A stretch of DNA of 64,000 nucleotides from Bacteroidota bacterium (GCA_023424395.1 JAFADY010000010.1:124001-188000), one strand, 5' to 3'; shown: positions 9,599 to 18,031, numbered from the stretch's first letter. Numbers and translations: made by a program. The notes: generated by a model from the letters alone, not told the origin.

Positions 9599-9624
9599 AG
9601 AGACGTTGTTCGCAACGTCTCTTT
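9599..9624 (+). terminator. Perfect hairpin with T-run after the DUF1080 gene
   Basis: AGAGACGTTG, loop TTCG and CAACGTCTCT form a perfect 10-bp stem followed by TTTTTG. The stem itself contains ACGT, echoing the GACGTC units that begin 26 bp further on. Confidence 0.85.
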
Positions 9625-9644
9625 TTGTTTTGCTTCCGGGTATT

Positions 9645-9770
9645 TATCCGACGTCGGAACGTATTTATCTCGACGTCGAGACGTATTTATACTGACGTCA
9701 GGATGTCCTGTATCCCGACGTCAGGATATTTTTATGCGGACGTCAGGACAAACAGATGCCGACGTCAGAA
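9645..9770. repeat. 22-bp tandem array with GACGTC cores
   Basis: Six GACGTC hexamers start at 9650, 9672, 9694, 9717, 9739 and 9761, at spacings of 22, 22, 23, 22 and 22 bp. Each unit has the palindromic core plus A/G-rich bases (typically CAGGA), then an A/T-rich spacer often containing TATTTAT. The array fills the space between the terminator of the DUF1080 gene and the last codons of the flavoprotein gene, ending 8 bp from that stop codon. The spacing is about two helical turns, so all cores face the same side of the DNA. Function unknown. Confidence 0.9.
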
Positions 9771-9773
9771 TAT

Positions 9774-11114
9774 TTATATCAACTGCCTCGCGGCAATTTG
9801 CACCGGATCCCAAACGGGTGAAAACGGCGGGGCGTACGATAAATCCATATAAGCAACATCTCGGGCGGTGAGTTTTCCCGTAATGGCTGCCGCAACCGTA
9901 TCGATGCGCTTTGCCGCGCCCGAGAAACCAACGATCTGTCCACCCACGATGCGCGATGTTTTTTTGTCCATCACGAGTTTTACGGTAATTTCTTCGCTGC
10001 CGGGATAATAACCGGGTTTTGTACGGGTATCTATCACCGCGGTTCTTACCGCGAGTTTGAGTTCCCGGGTTTCTTTCTCCGATAATCCGGTTCGGGCTAT
10101 CTCCAAGTGGTTGAATTTAGTAATCGCCGTACCCAAAACGCCGTCAAGTTTTTCGTTTCCGCCACTCATATTTATTCCCGAAATCAATCCCTGTTTGCTC
10201 GCGATGGTTCCCAACGCGATGGAAACAAATTTTTTCTTGAGCAAATGATACGAGGTGGCGCAGTCGCCCGCCGCCCAGATATGTTCATCGGATGTTTTCA
10301 TGGATTTATCAATCAAAATAGCGTCTTTTTCACCTAATTTTAATCCGGCGTTTTTCGCCAAATCGCTGTTGGGTTTTACTCCTATTCCTAAAATTACCAA
10401 ATCGGCAGATAGTCTTCGTTTATCGGTGATAACCCCGGTAATTTCGCTGTTGTTGGTTTCGAACGAAGTGAGTTTTTCTTCGAGGAAGAGTTTTACGCCT
10501 TCCTTCTTCATCTGTTTTTCGATAATATCCGCCATATCTTCATCGAGGGTATTCATGATCTGCGGCGACATATCGATGAGCGACACCGAAATTTTCTGCT
10601 GTAACAAAGCCTCGGCCATTTCAATACCGATATATCCGCCGCCCACAACCACCGCTTTTTTCGGTTTATGGTTTTCGATGAAATTGAAGATACGCTGCGC
10701 GTCCGTCAAATTGGAAACCGAAAAAACACCCTTGGCAGAAATGCCTTCTATTGGCGGTACAATCGGCGAAGCGCCCGTGGTGATAAGCAGTTTATCGTAG
10801 TTTTCACGAAACGTTTTTTTCGTTTCCAAACCCGCAACTTTCACTGTTTTGTTTTCCGTATCGATCTCCACCACTTCGTAAAAGGTTTTTACTGCGATGT
10901 TCTGCTTTTCGATAAACTCTTTCGGCGTGCGGGCGATCAAATCCTGCTTCTTATCTACATAACCCGCTATGAAATATGGTATCCCGCACGCGGCATACGA
11001 AGTGTATCGTCCTTTTTCAAAAACAATGATCTCGCACTTATCATTCTCTCGCCTGATCTTCGATGCGGCGGTCATTCCCGCCGCATCGCCTCCAATTACA
11101 ACTATTTTTTCCAT
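9774..11114 (-). CDS. CoA-disulfide reductase / NADH oxidase-like flavoprotein
   Basis: A 446-residue FAD-dependent pyridine nucleotide-disulfide oxidoreductase of the single-cysteine group. FAD-binding motif VVIGGDAAGMTAASKIRR is at the N terminus; the redox-active Cys lies in TSYAACGIPYFI at about residue 43. A second dinucleotide motif VVVGGGYIGIEMAEAL is near residue 160, and the FAD motif WAAGDCA near residue 276. The C terminus carries YAPPFSPVWDPV, matching the dimer-contributed Tyr region of CoA-disulfide reductases. Related enzymes reduce CoA or polysulfide disulfides or O2; the exact substrate is undecided. It is a single-gene unit, divergent from rsfS-ftsH, and its stop codon adjoins the 22-bp array. 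Confidence 0.88.
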   Translation of the reverse strand: MEKIVVIGGDAAGMTAASKIRRENDKCEIIVFEKGRYTSYAACGIPYFIAGYVDKKQDLIARTPKEFIEKQNIAVKTFYEVVEIDTENKTVKVAGLETKKTFRENYDKLLITTGASPIVPPIEGISAKGVFSVSNLTDAQRIFNFIENHKPKKAVVVGGGYIGIEMAEALLQQKISVSLIDMSPQIMNTLDEDMADIIEKQMKKEGVKLFLEEKLTSFETNNSEITGVITDKRRLSADLVILGIGVKPNSDLAKNAGLKLGEKDAILIDKSMKTSDEHIWAAGDCATSYHLLKKKFVSIALGTIASKQGLISGINMSGGNEKLDGVLGTAITKFNHLEIARTGLSEKETRELKLAVRTAVIDTRTKPGYYPGSEEITVKLVMDKKTSRIVGGQIVGFSGAAKRIDTVAAAITGKLTARDVAYMDLSYAPPFSPVWDPVQIAARQLI

Positions 11115-11264
11115 GATTCAAATTAACTTTTATTCTTAAAAGGAATTAGGAGAAGATTTGTTCACACAATTCACCCGTATTATTCTTGGCATTCTTTTTG
11201 CTTAAATATCAATAAAAAGCAAGCCGATACTTGTTATTTCGGGATTTAGTTCACGAAAAACAAT

Positions 11265-11272
11265 TATCTTTG
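11265..11272 (+). promoter_or_regulatory. Candidate -7 box for rsfS-ftsH
   Basis: TATCTTTG, a full match to TAnnTTTG, lies 25 bp upstream of the rsfS start in the divergent spacer with the flavoprotein gene. No convincing -33 element was found. Confidence 0.5.
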
Positions 11273-11297
11273 CGCACTTAACTCACTAAAACAGCGA

Positions 11298-11657
11298 ATG
11301 AAAGAAAAAAACAAATTATTAAAAAGTATTATTGAAGGAATACAAGAAAAAAAAGGAAAAAATATAACTACAATTCAACTGAAAGGAATACCCGGAGCCA
11401 TTTGCGACTATTTTATCATTTGCGAAGGCAACACGCCCACACAGGTTTCGGCTGTGGCGGAATCGATAGAGGAAATGGTGAAAAAAAATACCAAAGAAAA
11501 TCCTATCAGGGTGCAGGGCCAACAACGTGCAGAATGGATCGGGATTGATTATGGAAACATTATAGTGCACGTTTTCCTCCCCGATCTAAGGACATTCTAC
11601 AACTTAGACCACCTTTGGGAAGATGCCGTATCAGAGCAAGTTCCTGCCTTAGACTAA
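11298..11657 (+). CDS. rsfS: Ribosome silencing factor RsfS
   Basis: A 119-residue protein of the RsfS/Iojap family, which binds ribosomal protein L14 and blocks subunit joining under starvation. Visible family motifs are ICDYFIICEGNTPTQVSAVAE, EWIGIDYGNIIVHVFLP and FYNLDHLWEDA near the C terminus. Length matches the family. It precedes ftsH by 87 bp on the same strand, an arrangement common in Bacteroidetes, and probably shares its promoter. Confidence 0.95.
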   Translation: MKEKNKLLKSIIEGIQEKKGKNITTIQLKGIPGAICDYFIICEGNTPTQVSAVAESIEEMVKKNTKENPIRVQGQQRAEWIGIDYGNIIVHVFLPDLRTFYNLDHLWEDAVSEQVPALD

Positions 11658-11744
11658 AACATATTCCCCGTAAATTTGTTAAGTATAAATATCGCTCTCG
11701 CAGCGATTATTTTATTAAAGAATTACATACCTATTTTGCAGTTA

Positions 11745-13874
11745 ATGGACAATAAGAATCAAAATAATAATAACAACAACAAAAACAACAAAATTCCTCA
11801 AAAGCAAAAGCCGTTGAGGCCCGGCATGGGAAATAACCCCAACCAGCCGTTCAATGCTTATTGGATTTACGCCATTATTTCAATGGCGCTTATTGGGATG
11901 TTTTTTTTCGGACAAAATAAAACGATAAAAGAAATTACATGGTCCGAATTTCAACAATATGTCTCTGATAACCGCATAGAAAGCGTAGTTGTATTCAGCA
12001 ACAAAGAAGTGGCCGAAGCCAAAGTGCGCCCCGAATCGGTGAATTATGTATTTGGAGAAGACGCGAGTAACTTCACCAACAATCCGTTTGTTACGGTAAA
12101 AGTACCTTCCACACAAGGGGCATCCGATTATCTGGATACGGTAAAAAACGAGAAAGGTTACGATGTAGATGTAAAATTCGATACCACGTCTGAAGTTTGG
12201 GGGCTTTTAATTACGTTCTTTCCATTTATCCTCATCATTATTTTTTGGGTTTGGATGATGCGCCGCATGCAGGGTGGCGGTATGGGCGGCGGCGGTGGAA
12301 TTTTCAGCGTGGGGAAATCAAAAGCGCAGCTTTTCGATAAAGATGCCGGGCCAAAAGTTACATTTAAAGATGTGGCCGGACTTTCGGAAGCCAAAGAAGA
12401 GGTGCAGGAAATTGTGGAGTTCCTGAAGCATCCCAACAATTATACCAATTTGGGAGGAAAAATTCCTAAAGGAGCGTTGCTTGTTGGGCCTCCGGGAACC
12501 GGAAAGACCTTGCTGGCAAAAGCAGTTGCCGGCGAAGCCAATGTGCCTTTTTTCTCTATTTCGGGTTCAGATTTTGTGGAAATGTTTGTTGGAGTAGGGG
12601 CTTCGCGAGTGAGAGATTTGTTTCGTCAAGCCAAGGAAAAGGCGCCCTGCATTGTTTTTATCGATGAGATAGATGCGGTGGGACGTGCTCGCGGTAAGAA
12701 TGCCAATTTCGGCTCGAACGATGAGCGGGAAAATACACTGAACCAACTCCTTACAGAAATGGATGGTTTTGGTTCCAACAGCGGTGTTATTATTTTAGCC
12801 GCTACCAACCGGGTAGATATTTTGGATAAGGCGTTGTTGAGGGCAGGCCGTTTTGACAGGCAAATTTACGTAGAGCTTCCTGATTTGAACGACAGAAAAG
12901 AAATATTTAAAGTCCATTTGCGTCCCATTAAGATCGACGAAACGGTAGATATTGATTTTCTTGCTCGTCAAACTCCGGGTTTTTCCGGCGCCGATATTGC
13001 TAATGTTTGTAACGAAGCCGCGCTGATCGCAGCCCGTAAGAAAAAGAAATTCGTAGAAAAAGACGATTTTATCAACGCCGTAGACAGAATAATCGGCGGA
13101 TTGGAGAAGAAAAACAAAATCATTACGCAAGACGAAAAACGTTCCATTGCCATTCACGAAGCGGGACACGCCACACTGAGCTGGTTCCTCGAACATGCCA
13201 ACCCATTGGTGAAAGTTACCATCGTTCCGCGCGGAAAAGCGCTTGGCGCTGCATGGTATTTGCCGGAAGAACGACAAATTACTACCAAGGACCAGATGCT
13301 CGACGAAATGTGCGCATTGCTGGGTGGCCGCGCGGCGGAAGAGGTGTTTATCGGGAAGATTTCCTCGGGAGCGATGAACGACCTGGAACGTGTTACCAAA
13401 CAGGCCTACGGCATGATTTCCTATTTGGGGATGAGCGAAAATATGCCCAATTTGAGTTATTACGATTCATCGGGACAAGATTATAATTTCCAGAAGCCTT
13501 TCAGCGAAAAAACCGCAGAACTCATCGACGCGGAAGTGAAAGTGATGATTGCGGAACAATATGAGCGCGCCAAAAACCTGCTTTTAAAATATGCCGAAGG
13601 ACACAATCAATTGGCTCAAATATTGCTTGAGAAAGAGATTATTTATGCCGATAATTTGGAGCACATTTTCGGAAAGCGCCAATGGGTATCACGCTCGCAA
13701 GAAATACTTGAGAACAAAACCAAAAAAAGTATTTACGATTCTGAAGAGGAAAGTGAGAAAAACTCACCTCCGCCATCTCCTTTCGGCAGTAAAGGAAATG
13801 TGTCGGAAGTGCCGGAAGATAAGGGCGAAAAAACAGATCCAAGTGTTCCCAACGAAATAATAAATAATAATTAA
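11745..13874 (+). CDS. ftsH: ATP-dependent zinc metalloprotease FtsH
   Basis: A 709-residue membrane AAA+ protease. Two N-terminal transmembrane segments (about residues 43-60 and 170-190) flank a periplasmic domain. The AAA module carries Walker A (GPPGTGKT), Walker B (CIVFIDEIDAVGRAR) and the second region of homology (ATNRVDILDKALLRAGRFDR); the zinc site HEAGH follows near residue 468. It degrades unassembled or damaged membrane proteins as a hexamer. I take the ATG at 11745 (MDNKNQNNNNNN...); a TTG 23 codons upstream would add a hydrophobic stretch not typical of FtsH. The Asn-rich N terminus and acidic C-terminal tail are low complexity. A hairpin terminator follows. Confidence 0.96.
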   Translation: MDNKNQNNNNNNKNNKIPQKQKPLRPGMGNNPNQPFNAYWIYAIISMALIGMFFFGQNKTIKEITWSEFQQYVSDNRIESVVVFSNKEVAEAKVRPESVNYVFGEDASNFTNNPFVTVKVPSTQGASDYLDTVKNEKGYDVDVKFDTTSEVWGLLITFFPFILIIIFWVWMMRRMQGGGMGGGGGIFSVGKSKAQLFDKDAGPKVTFKDVAGLSEAKEEVQEIVEFLKHPNNYTNLGGKIPKGALLVGPPGTGKTLLAKAVAGEANVPFFSISGSDFVEMFVGVGASRVRDLFRQAKEKAPCIVFIDEIDAVGRARGKNANFGSNDERENTLNQLLTEMDGFGSNSGVIILAATNRVDILDKALLRAGRFDRQIYVELPDLNDRKEIFKVHLRPIKIDETVDIDFLARQTPGFSGADIANVCNEAALIAARKKKKFVEKDDFINAVDRIIGGLEKKNKIITQDEKRSIAIHEAGHATLSWFLEHANPLVKVTIVPRGKALGAAWYLPEERQITTKDQMLDEMCALLGGRAAEEVFIGKISSGAMNDLERVTKQAYGMISYLGMSENMPNLSYYDSSGQDYNFQKPFSEKTAELIDAEVKVMIAEQYERAKNLLLKYAEGHNQLAQILLEKEIIYADNLEHIFGKRQWVSRSQEILENKTKKSIYDSEEESEKNSPPPSPFGSKGNVSEVPEDKGEKTDPSVPNEIINNN

Positions 13875-13915
13875 TCTAAATAAGATAAATCTATCATATT
13901 CCATACAATCGTTTG

Positions 13916-13951
13916 TAAGACTGCTTTTCAGAAAGGCAGTCTTAATTTTTT
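13916..13951 (+). terminator. Hairpin terminator after ftsH
   Basis: TAAGACTGC (13916-13924) pairs with GCAGTCTTA (13936-13944), followed by ATTTTTT. Confidence 0.8.
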
Positions 13952-14051
13952 CGTTTAATTTTTTTGTAATTTAACATTGTCGGCAACAAACCTTTGAACA
14001 TTTGTTTCATACTTATCGTTATTTAAATAGAAACCCGAAAATAATTAGATT

Positions 14052-14741
14052 ATGAACTCAATAAAATACTATCTTCTCGCCGGAGTTTTGGCGGTATCCT
14101 TTATAGGTTGCAAAAATTCTAACGCGAAAAATAACGAAAACAATAATTCAAAAAGTACAGAAAATATGAAATTCGAAAAAGTAGCATTACCTTACGAAAC
14201 CAATGCTTTAGAGCCGGTTATCAGTAAACAAACAGTAGAACTCCACTATGGCAAACACCACCAGGCATACGTGGATAATTTAAACAAATTAGTTGTGGGA
14301 ACCGAATTTGAAAATGCGGATTTAGAAACCGTTGTTAAAGAAAGCGACGGAGCCATTTTTAATAACGCGGGACAAATTTTAAACCACAATCTTTATTTTA
14401 CATCTTTCAAAAAAGACGGCGGCGGCGAACCGACCGGCAAATTAGCGGAAGCTATCACCGAGCAATTCGGTTCGTTCGATAAATTTAAAGAAGAATTCAA
14501 TGCAGCCGGAGGCGCTGTATTCGGTTCGGGTTGGGTTTGGCTGGCGAAAGACGACAGTGGTAAACTTTCTATAGAAAAAGAATCAAACGCAGGAAATCCT
14601 ATAACCAAAGGTTTAACTCCGATTTTAGGATTCGATGTTTGGGAACATTCTTATTATCTGGATTACCAAAATCGTCGTGCAGACCACCTCAAAGAAATTT
14701 GGAAGATAATTAATTGGGAAGTGGTGAGCAACCGCTACTAA
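14052..14741 (+). CDS. Superoxide dismutase (Fe or cambialistic type) with lipoprotein signal
   Basis: A 229-residue protein with a complete Fe/Mn-SOD domain from about residue 40. Metal ligands are recognisable: His in ELHYGKHHQAY, His in ILNHNLYF, and Asp and His in DVWEHSYYLDY. The Gln in NNAGQILNH is placed as in Fe-SODs, so iron or mixed metal use is more likely than strict Mn. Unusually, about 38 residues precede the domain: a basic start, a hydrophobic core and the lipobox-like VSFIGC with Cys20, followed by an Asn/Ser/Lys-rich linker. This predicts an exported lipid-anchored enzyme. An internal ATG at 14166 (MKFEKVALPYE) could give a 191-residue cytoplasmic form. Confidence 0.93.
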   Translation: MNSIKYYLLAGVLAVSFIGCKNSNAKNNENNNSKSTENMKFEKVALPYETNALEPVISKQTVELHYGKHHQAYVDNLNKLVVGTEFENADLETVVKESDGAIFNNAGQILNHNLYFTSFKKDGGGEPTGKLAEAITEQFGSFDKFKEEFNAAGGAVFGSGWVWLAKDDSGKLSIEKESNAGNPITKGLTPILGFDVWEHSYYLDYQNRRADHLKEIWKIINWEVVSNRY

Positions 14742-14767
14742 TTAATGGATTGATAAGTAATGAAAGG

Positions 14768-14804
14768 AAAAGCGTTGCAGCGTTAGTTGTAACGCTTTTT
14801 ATTT
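14768..14804 (+). terminator. Hairpin terminator after the SOD gene
   Basis: AAAAGCGTT (14768-14776) pairs with AACGCTTTT (14791-14799), followed by a T-rich tail. It lies between convergent genes and its A/T flanks could let it work on both strands. Confidence 0.7.
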
Positions 14805-15611
14805 GAGCATAATACCTGTGAGCATCCTGCCCGAATGAACCGATTGCCGCCGGGCGGAGAAAAATAATCTGCTGTTTTTGTAAGTGCAGTAGCGGGTTTT
14901 TTCGATCTGCAGTTTGGGCACGCCCAAACGGATCAATTCCTGTTGGTTGATTTCTTTTAGATCGATGTGCAACTTCTTCGACGATTTGTTTCGGAAAGAA
15001 ACAAACGCATCCAACTTGTAACCGTTCTTTTGAAATTCTTCTTCCACCAGTTTCCCTACTTCGTAGTGTTGTACACCGATTGCAGGGCCAATCGCCGCAA
15101 TTATGTCCCGCGCGTCGGAGCGATACAAATCTTGCATCTTCAAAATGGTTTTTTCAACAATTCTGTTGGCAGTTCCCCGCCATCCGGCATGAATAGCCGC
15201 AATTATCTGCTTCCGTTTGTCGAAAAGCAAAATAGGCACACAATCTGCGGTTGTAACACACAGAAAAAACCCGTGTTCTTGCGTAACGGAGGCGTCAATG
15301 CCGTAAAGTTTCTCTACCTTTTCGGAATTTTGGAGACGGATAAATTCTTTGTCGATTACAATAATTTCCGATCCATGTGTTTGATGAGGAGTAACGAAAT
15401 CTTCACTTTCCAAGTAGAATTTTTGAGCTAAGATAGATCGGTTCTCATAGATTTTGAGCGGGTCGTCATCGGAATAATTCCCCAGGTTTAACGACCGAAA
15501 TTCGCCCTTACTAACTCCTCCCGACCTCGTTGAAGAAAAATGTTCTATTTGCCGGTAACGATCAAAAATATTGAATTGGAGCAGATTCTTATGTTCGGGA
15601 TGTTTTTTCAT
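14799..15611 (-). CDS. pgeF: PgeF/YfiH-family protein (laccase-domain, purine nucleoside phosphorylase-like)
   Basis: A 270-residue protein of the DUF152/Cu-oxidase_4 family. The zinc-site residues are visible: His in FVTPHQTHGSE, Cys in TTADCVPILLFD and His in IAAIHAGWRGTANRIV. Members are described as peptidoglycan editing factor in E. coli and as purine nucleoside phosphorylase/adenosine deaminase (FAMIN/YlmD) elsewhere; which activity applies here is open. It lies 3 bp after obg on the same strand, so adk-obg-pgeF reads as one operon. Confidence 0.92.
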   Translation of the reverse strand: MKKHPEHKNLLQFNIFDRYRQIEHFSSTRSGGVSKGEFRSLNLGNYSDDDPLKIYENRSILAQKFYLESEDFVTPHQTHGSEIIVIDKEFIRLQNSEKVEKLYGIDASVTQEHGFFLCVTTADCVPILLFDKRKQIIAAIHAGWRGTANRIVEKTILKMQDLYRSDARDIIAAIGPAIGVQHYEVGKLVEEEFQKNGYKLDAFVSFRNKSSKKLHIDLKEINQQELIRLGVPKLQIEKTRYCTYKNSRLFFSARRQSVHSGRMLTGIMLK

Positions 15612-15614
15612 GAG

Positions 15615-16757
15615 TTAGAAGTCGTCGTCGTAATAATTTTCATCTTCCTGCTCGTAATCATCGTCCTCTGCAGGAATGTCCTCATCCGGATCAAGTTCGA
15701 GTGACATTACATCTAATCTTCTATGCACCAGCGATTGTTTTGATGCCGTTATAACCGGAACCACATTCTCGGAGTTTAATTCTCTCCAAAGCATATCTTT
15801 TAAGGCAGGTATGCCGTATTGCGTTAAAGAAGAAATAAATATGTAGGGAATTGTTGGTAAATCCATCGATATTTCGTGTATCAATTCATCGTCCAGCATA
15901 TCGGATTTTGAAATAGCCAGGACTCTTTGTTTGTCCAGCAATTCGGGATTGTATTTGGTGAGTTCGTTCAGTAACACTTTGTATTCCTTATGGATATCAT
16001 CTGAATCGGCGGGAACAACAAAGAGCAGCAATGAATTTCTTTCTATGTGCCGCAGGAAACGCAATCCAAGCCCTTTCCCCTCGCTTGCGCCCTCAATGAT
16101 TCCGGGAATATCCGCCATGACAAACGATTTTCCTTCCCGATAGCTCACGATTCCCAAATTCGGCTCAAGGGTAGTGAAAGGATAATTAGCAATTTTCGGC
16201 TTCGCCGCCGAAACTACCGATAAAAGCGTGGATTTCCCGGCGTTGGGAAAACCAACCAAACCCACATCGGCCAAAAGTTTAAGTTCCAGGATCACCCATT
16301 TTTCTTCGTATGGTTCCCCGGGTTGGGCATATCGTGGCGCCTGATTGGTCGCCGATTTAAAATTGGTGTTTCCCAATCCGCCGCGGCCGCCTTTCAGCAG
16401 AATTACTTCTTGTCCGTCATCGGTAATATCGCATAAGTATTCTCCGGTTTCTGCATCGTATGCCACCGTACCGCAAGGTACTTCGATAATTTTGCTTTCT
16501 CCTTTTTTCCCTGAACTGTTTCTTCTGGAACCGCTTTCGCCATGTCCTGCAAAAATATGTCGCTGGTAACGCAGGTGTAGCAAAGTCCAAAAATTTCTGT
16601 TCCCCCGCAAAATAATGTTTCCACCGTCGCCCCCGTCGCCGCCATCGGGCCCGCCTTTCGGGATGTACTTTTCTCGCCTGAAATGCGTTGAGCCTCGTCC
16701 GCCCTTACCGGAGCGACAAAATATTTTTACATAATCAACAAAATTCGTTTCTGCCAT
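15615..16757 (-). CDS. obg: Obg family GTPase (ObgE/CgtA)
   Basis: A 380-residue ribosome-assembly GTPase. The N-terminal Gly-rich Obg fold is clear (GGRGSTHFRREKYIPKGGPD, then GGDGGNIILRG). The G domain has G1 GFPNAGKST, G3 DIPGIIEGASEGKGLG and an N/TKxD-equivalent AISKSDMLD. The C terminus ends in an acidic tail rich in Asp, Glu and Tyr. Obg couples GTP state to 50S maturation and stress responses. It lies 11 bp downstream of adk and 3 bp upstream of pgeF, within one apparent operon. Confidence 0.96.
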   Translation of the reverse strand: MAETNFVDYVKIFCRSGKGGRGSTHFRREKYIPKGGPDGGDGGDGGNIILRGNRNFWTLLHLRYQRHIFAGHGESGSRRNSSGKKGESKIIEVPCGTVAYDAETGEYLCDITDDGQEVILLKGGRGGLGNTNFKSATNQAPRYAQPGEPYEEKWVILELKLLADVGLVGFPNAGKSTLLSVVSAAKPKIANYPFTTLEPNLGIVSYREGKSFVMADIPGIIEGASEGKGLGLRFLRHIERNSLLLFVVPADSDDIHKEYKVLLNELTKYNPELLDKQRVLAISKSDMLDDELIHEISMDLPTIPYIFISSLTQYGIPALKDMLWRELNSENVVPVITASKQSLVHRRLDVMSLELDPDEDIPAEDDDYEQEDENYYDDDF

Positions 16758-16768
16758 TTCGGGGTGGT

Positions 16769-17338
16769 TTAAAGTGCGTTTATTCTCTCTTCGATGGAGC
16801 CGAAAATTTCTTCGATGGTTCCTCTTCCTTTTATGTTTACCAATTTTCCCTGTTGCAAATAAAAGGCTTTTAGGGGCGAGGTCTGGTTGTAGAAAACGTT
16901 TAACCTCGATTCTATAATTTTCCGATTATCGTCGTTCCTCCCCGAAATTTCTCCTCTTTTCAACAAGCGTGAAATTAATTCCTCATCCTCCACATCCAAA
17001 TTCAGAACGATTGATATTTTCTCTCCGTGTGCGCCCAACATTTTATCCAAAGCCTCTCCTTGTGCAAGCGTTCTTGGAAATCCATCAAAAATCAAACCTT
17101 TCTTGTTGGTGTTATAAGCAATCAAATCTTCAAGCATGGCAATCACAATATCATCGGGAACCAATTGCCCTTGAGAAATATAGCTGTTGGCCAATTTGCC
17201 TAATTTGGTTTGGGCTTTAATTTCGTGGCGCAAAATGTCGCCTGTCGAAATATGCCTCAATCCATATTTTTCTATCAATAATTTGCTTTGTGTGCCTTTA
17301 CCCGATCCCGGAGCGCCGAAGATTACGATGTTTAACAT
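16769..17338 (-). CDS. adk: Adenylate kinase
   Basis: A 189-residue enzyme interconverting ATP+AMP and 2 ADP. The P-loop IVIFGAPGSGKGTQSKLL is at the N terminus, the AMP-binding LRHISTGDILRHEI at about residue 30, and GLIFDGFPRTLAQGEALDKM at about residue 80. The LID is short (RLLKRGEISGRNDDN), lacking the four-Cys zinc site. I start at the ATG at 17338; the frame extends nine codons further, but the P-loop strand begins at this Met. A minus-strand -7 box lies 25 bp upstream. It heads adk-obg-pgeF. Confidence 0.96.
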   Translation of the reverse strand: MLNIVIFGAPGSGKGTQSKLLIEKYGLRHISTGDILRHEIKAQTKLGKLANSYISQGQLVPDDIVIAMLEDLIAYNTNKKGLIFDGFPRTLAQGEALDKMLGAHGEKISIVLNLDVEDEELISRLLKRGEISGRNDDNRKIIESRLNVFYNQTSPLKAFYLQQGKLVNIKGRGTIEEIFGSIEERINAL

Positions 17339-17362
17339 ATAGTCTGAAATTTGAACCGTTTG

Positions 17363-17370
17363 CAAAGATA
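17363..17370 (-). promoter_or_regulatory. Candidate -7 box for adk-obg-pgeF
   Basis: The minus strand reads TATCTTTG, an exact match to TAnnTTTG, 25 bp before the chosen adk start. This supports the later start codon, because an upstream start would overlap the promoter. Confidence 0.5.
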
Positions 17371-17460
17371 CAAGTTTTTTTATTTTCGTTTTGATAAGTT
17401 TGAACTAAAATAGGTTTATATCTGTTTTAATATTAAAATTAAATTAATAGCATAAAGATT

Positions 17461-17802
17461 ATGAATAAGTACGAATTTAAACAAAAAACACAAGAGGTTT
17501 TAGATCAGTTGGAAGCTAAAATCGAAGAAATGAAAAGAGGTGTAGAAAACATTGCAGATGATGCAAGAGAAGAATATGCCGAGCAAATGGACAAATTAGG
17601 TGCATTGAAAGATGAATTATCCGAAAAATTAGGCAAATTCGATGAAATTGCCGAAAGCAAATGGGATGTGGTGAGAGACAGTGCAAGCCACTTTTTTGCA
17701 TCGGTTTCCGAAGCTTGGAAAGAAGATTTCGGAAAGGTTCGAGTAGCGTTTAAAAAAGGCGCTGAAGAAGCAAAAGATGAATTCCAAAACGATCAGGTTT
17801 GA
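17461..17802 (+). CDS. Small charged coiled-coil protein of unknown function
   Basis: A 113-residue protein with no signal peptide, almost wholly alpha-helical and rich in Lys and Glu, with heptad-like spacing (VLDQLEAKIEEMKRGVENI, LGALKDELSEKLGKF). A more aromatic segment follows (KWDVVRDSASHFFASVSEAW). It resembles small stress-type coiled-coil proteins such as the sll1863 group, but this is a composition-level resemblance only. It is monocistronic, upstream-divergent from adk and closed by a strong terminator. No function is assigned. Confidence 0.8.
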   Translation: MNKYEFKQKTQEVLDQLEAKIEEMKRGVENIADDAREEYAEQMDKLGALKDELSEKLGKFDEIAESKWDVVRDSASHFFASVSEAWKEDFGKVRVAFKKGAEEAKDEFQNDQV

Positions 17803-17830
17803 TTTCGATAGATCAATAAGAGCAAATAAT

Positions 17831-17872
17831 AAACTCCCTCAACATCCTTTGGATTGTTGAGGGAGTTTTTTG
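17831..17872 (+). terminator. Strong hairpin terminator after the coiled-coil gene
   Basis: A perfect 14-bp stem (17831-17844 with 17855-17868, arm AAACTCCCTCAACA) is followed by a T-run. It abuts the 3' end of the convergent tRNA-Cys gene. Confidence 0.88.
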
Positions 17873-17943
17873 AGGTACCTGGCGGATTCGAACCGCCGTA
17901 CACGGTTTTGCAGACCGCTACCTAACCACTCGGTCAAGGTACC
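17873..17943 (-). tRNA. tRNA-Cys (GCA anticodon)
   Basis: Read on the minus strand, acceptor GGTACCT (17943-17937) pairs with AGGTACC (17880-17874) and the discriminator base is T, as expected for Cys tRNA. The anticodon arm holds CTGCAAA with anticodon GCA, and the T arm is GGCGGTTCGAATCCGCC. CCA is not encoded; the sequence continues CAA after the discriminator. A minus-strand -7 box lies 22 bp upstream. Confidence 0.96.
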
Positions 17944-17964
17944 GAATTTCGCGTAAAGCAGATG

Positions 17965-17972
17965 CAAAGATA
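17965..17972 (-). promoter_or_regulatory. Candidate -7 box for tRNA-Cys
   Basis: The minus strand reads TATCTTTG, 22 bp upstream of the tRNA 5' end, a sensible distance for a short leader. Confidence 0.5.
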
Positions 17973-18031
17973 ATATATTTTTTTGAGTTTCGAAAAACAA
18001 CGTTTTTTCTTTTTCACCGCTCTACGGTTTT

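Noticed and set aside
9645..9770. CRISPR-like array
   Set aside because: Units are 22 bp in total with no distinct repeat-spacer pattern, the spacers are themselves similar A/T-rich words, and there are no cas genes nearby.
9625..9852. 75-codon plus-strand frame across the GACGTC array
   Set aside because: Its sequence follows the tandem repeat and then runs antisense into the flavoprotein gene; there is no family resemblance.
17873..17943. Selenocysteine or other unusual tRNA
   Set aside because: Arm lengths are standard, the anticodon is GCA and the discriminator is U, so an ordinary tRNA-Cys explains it.
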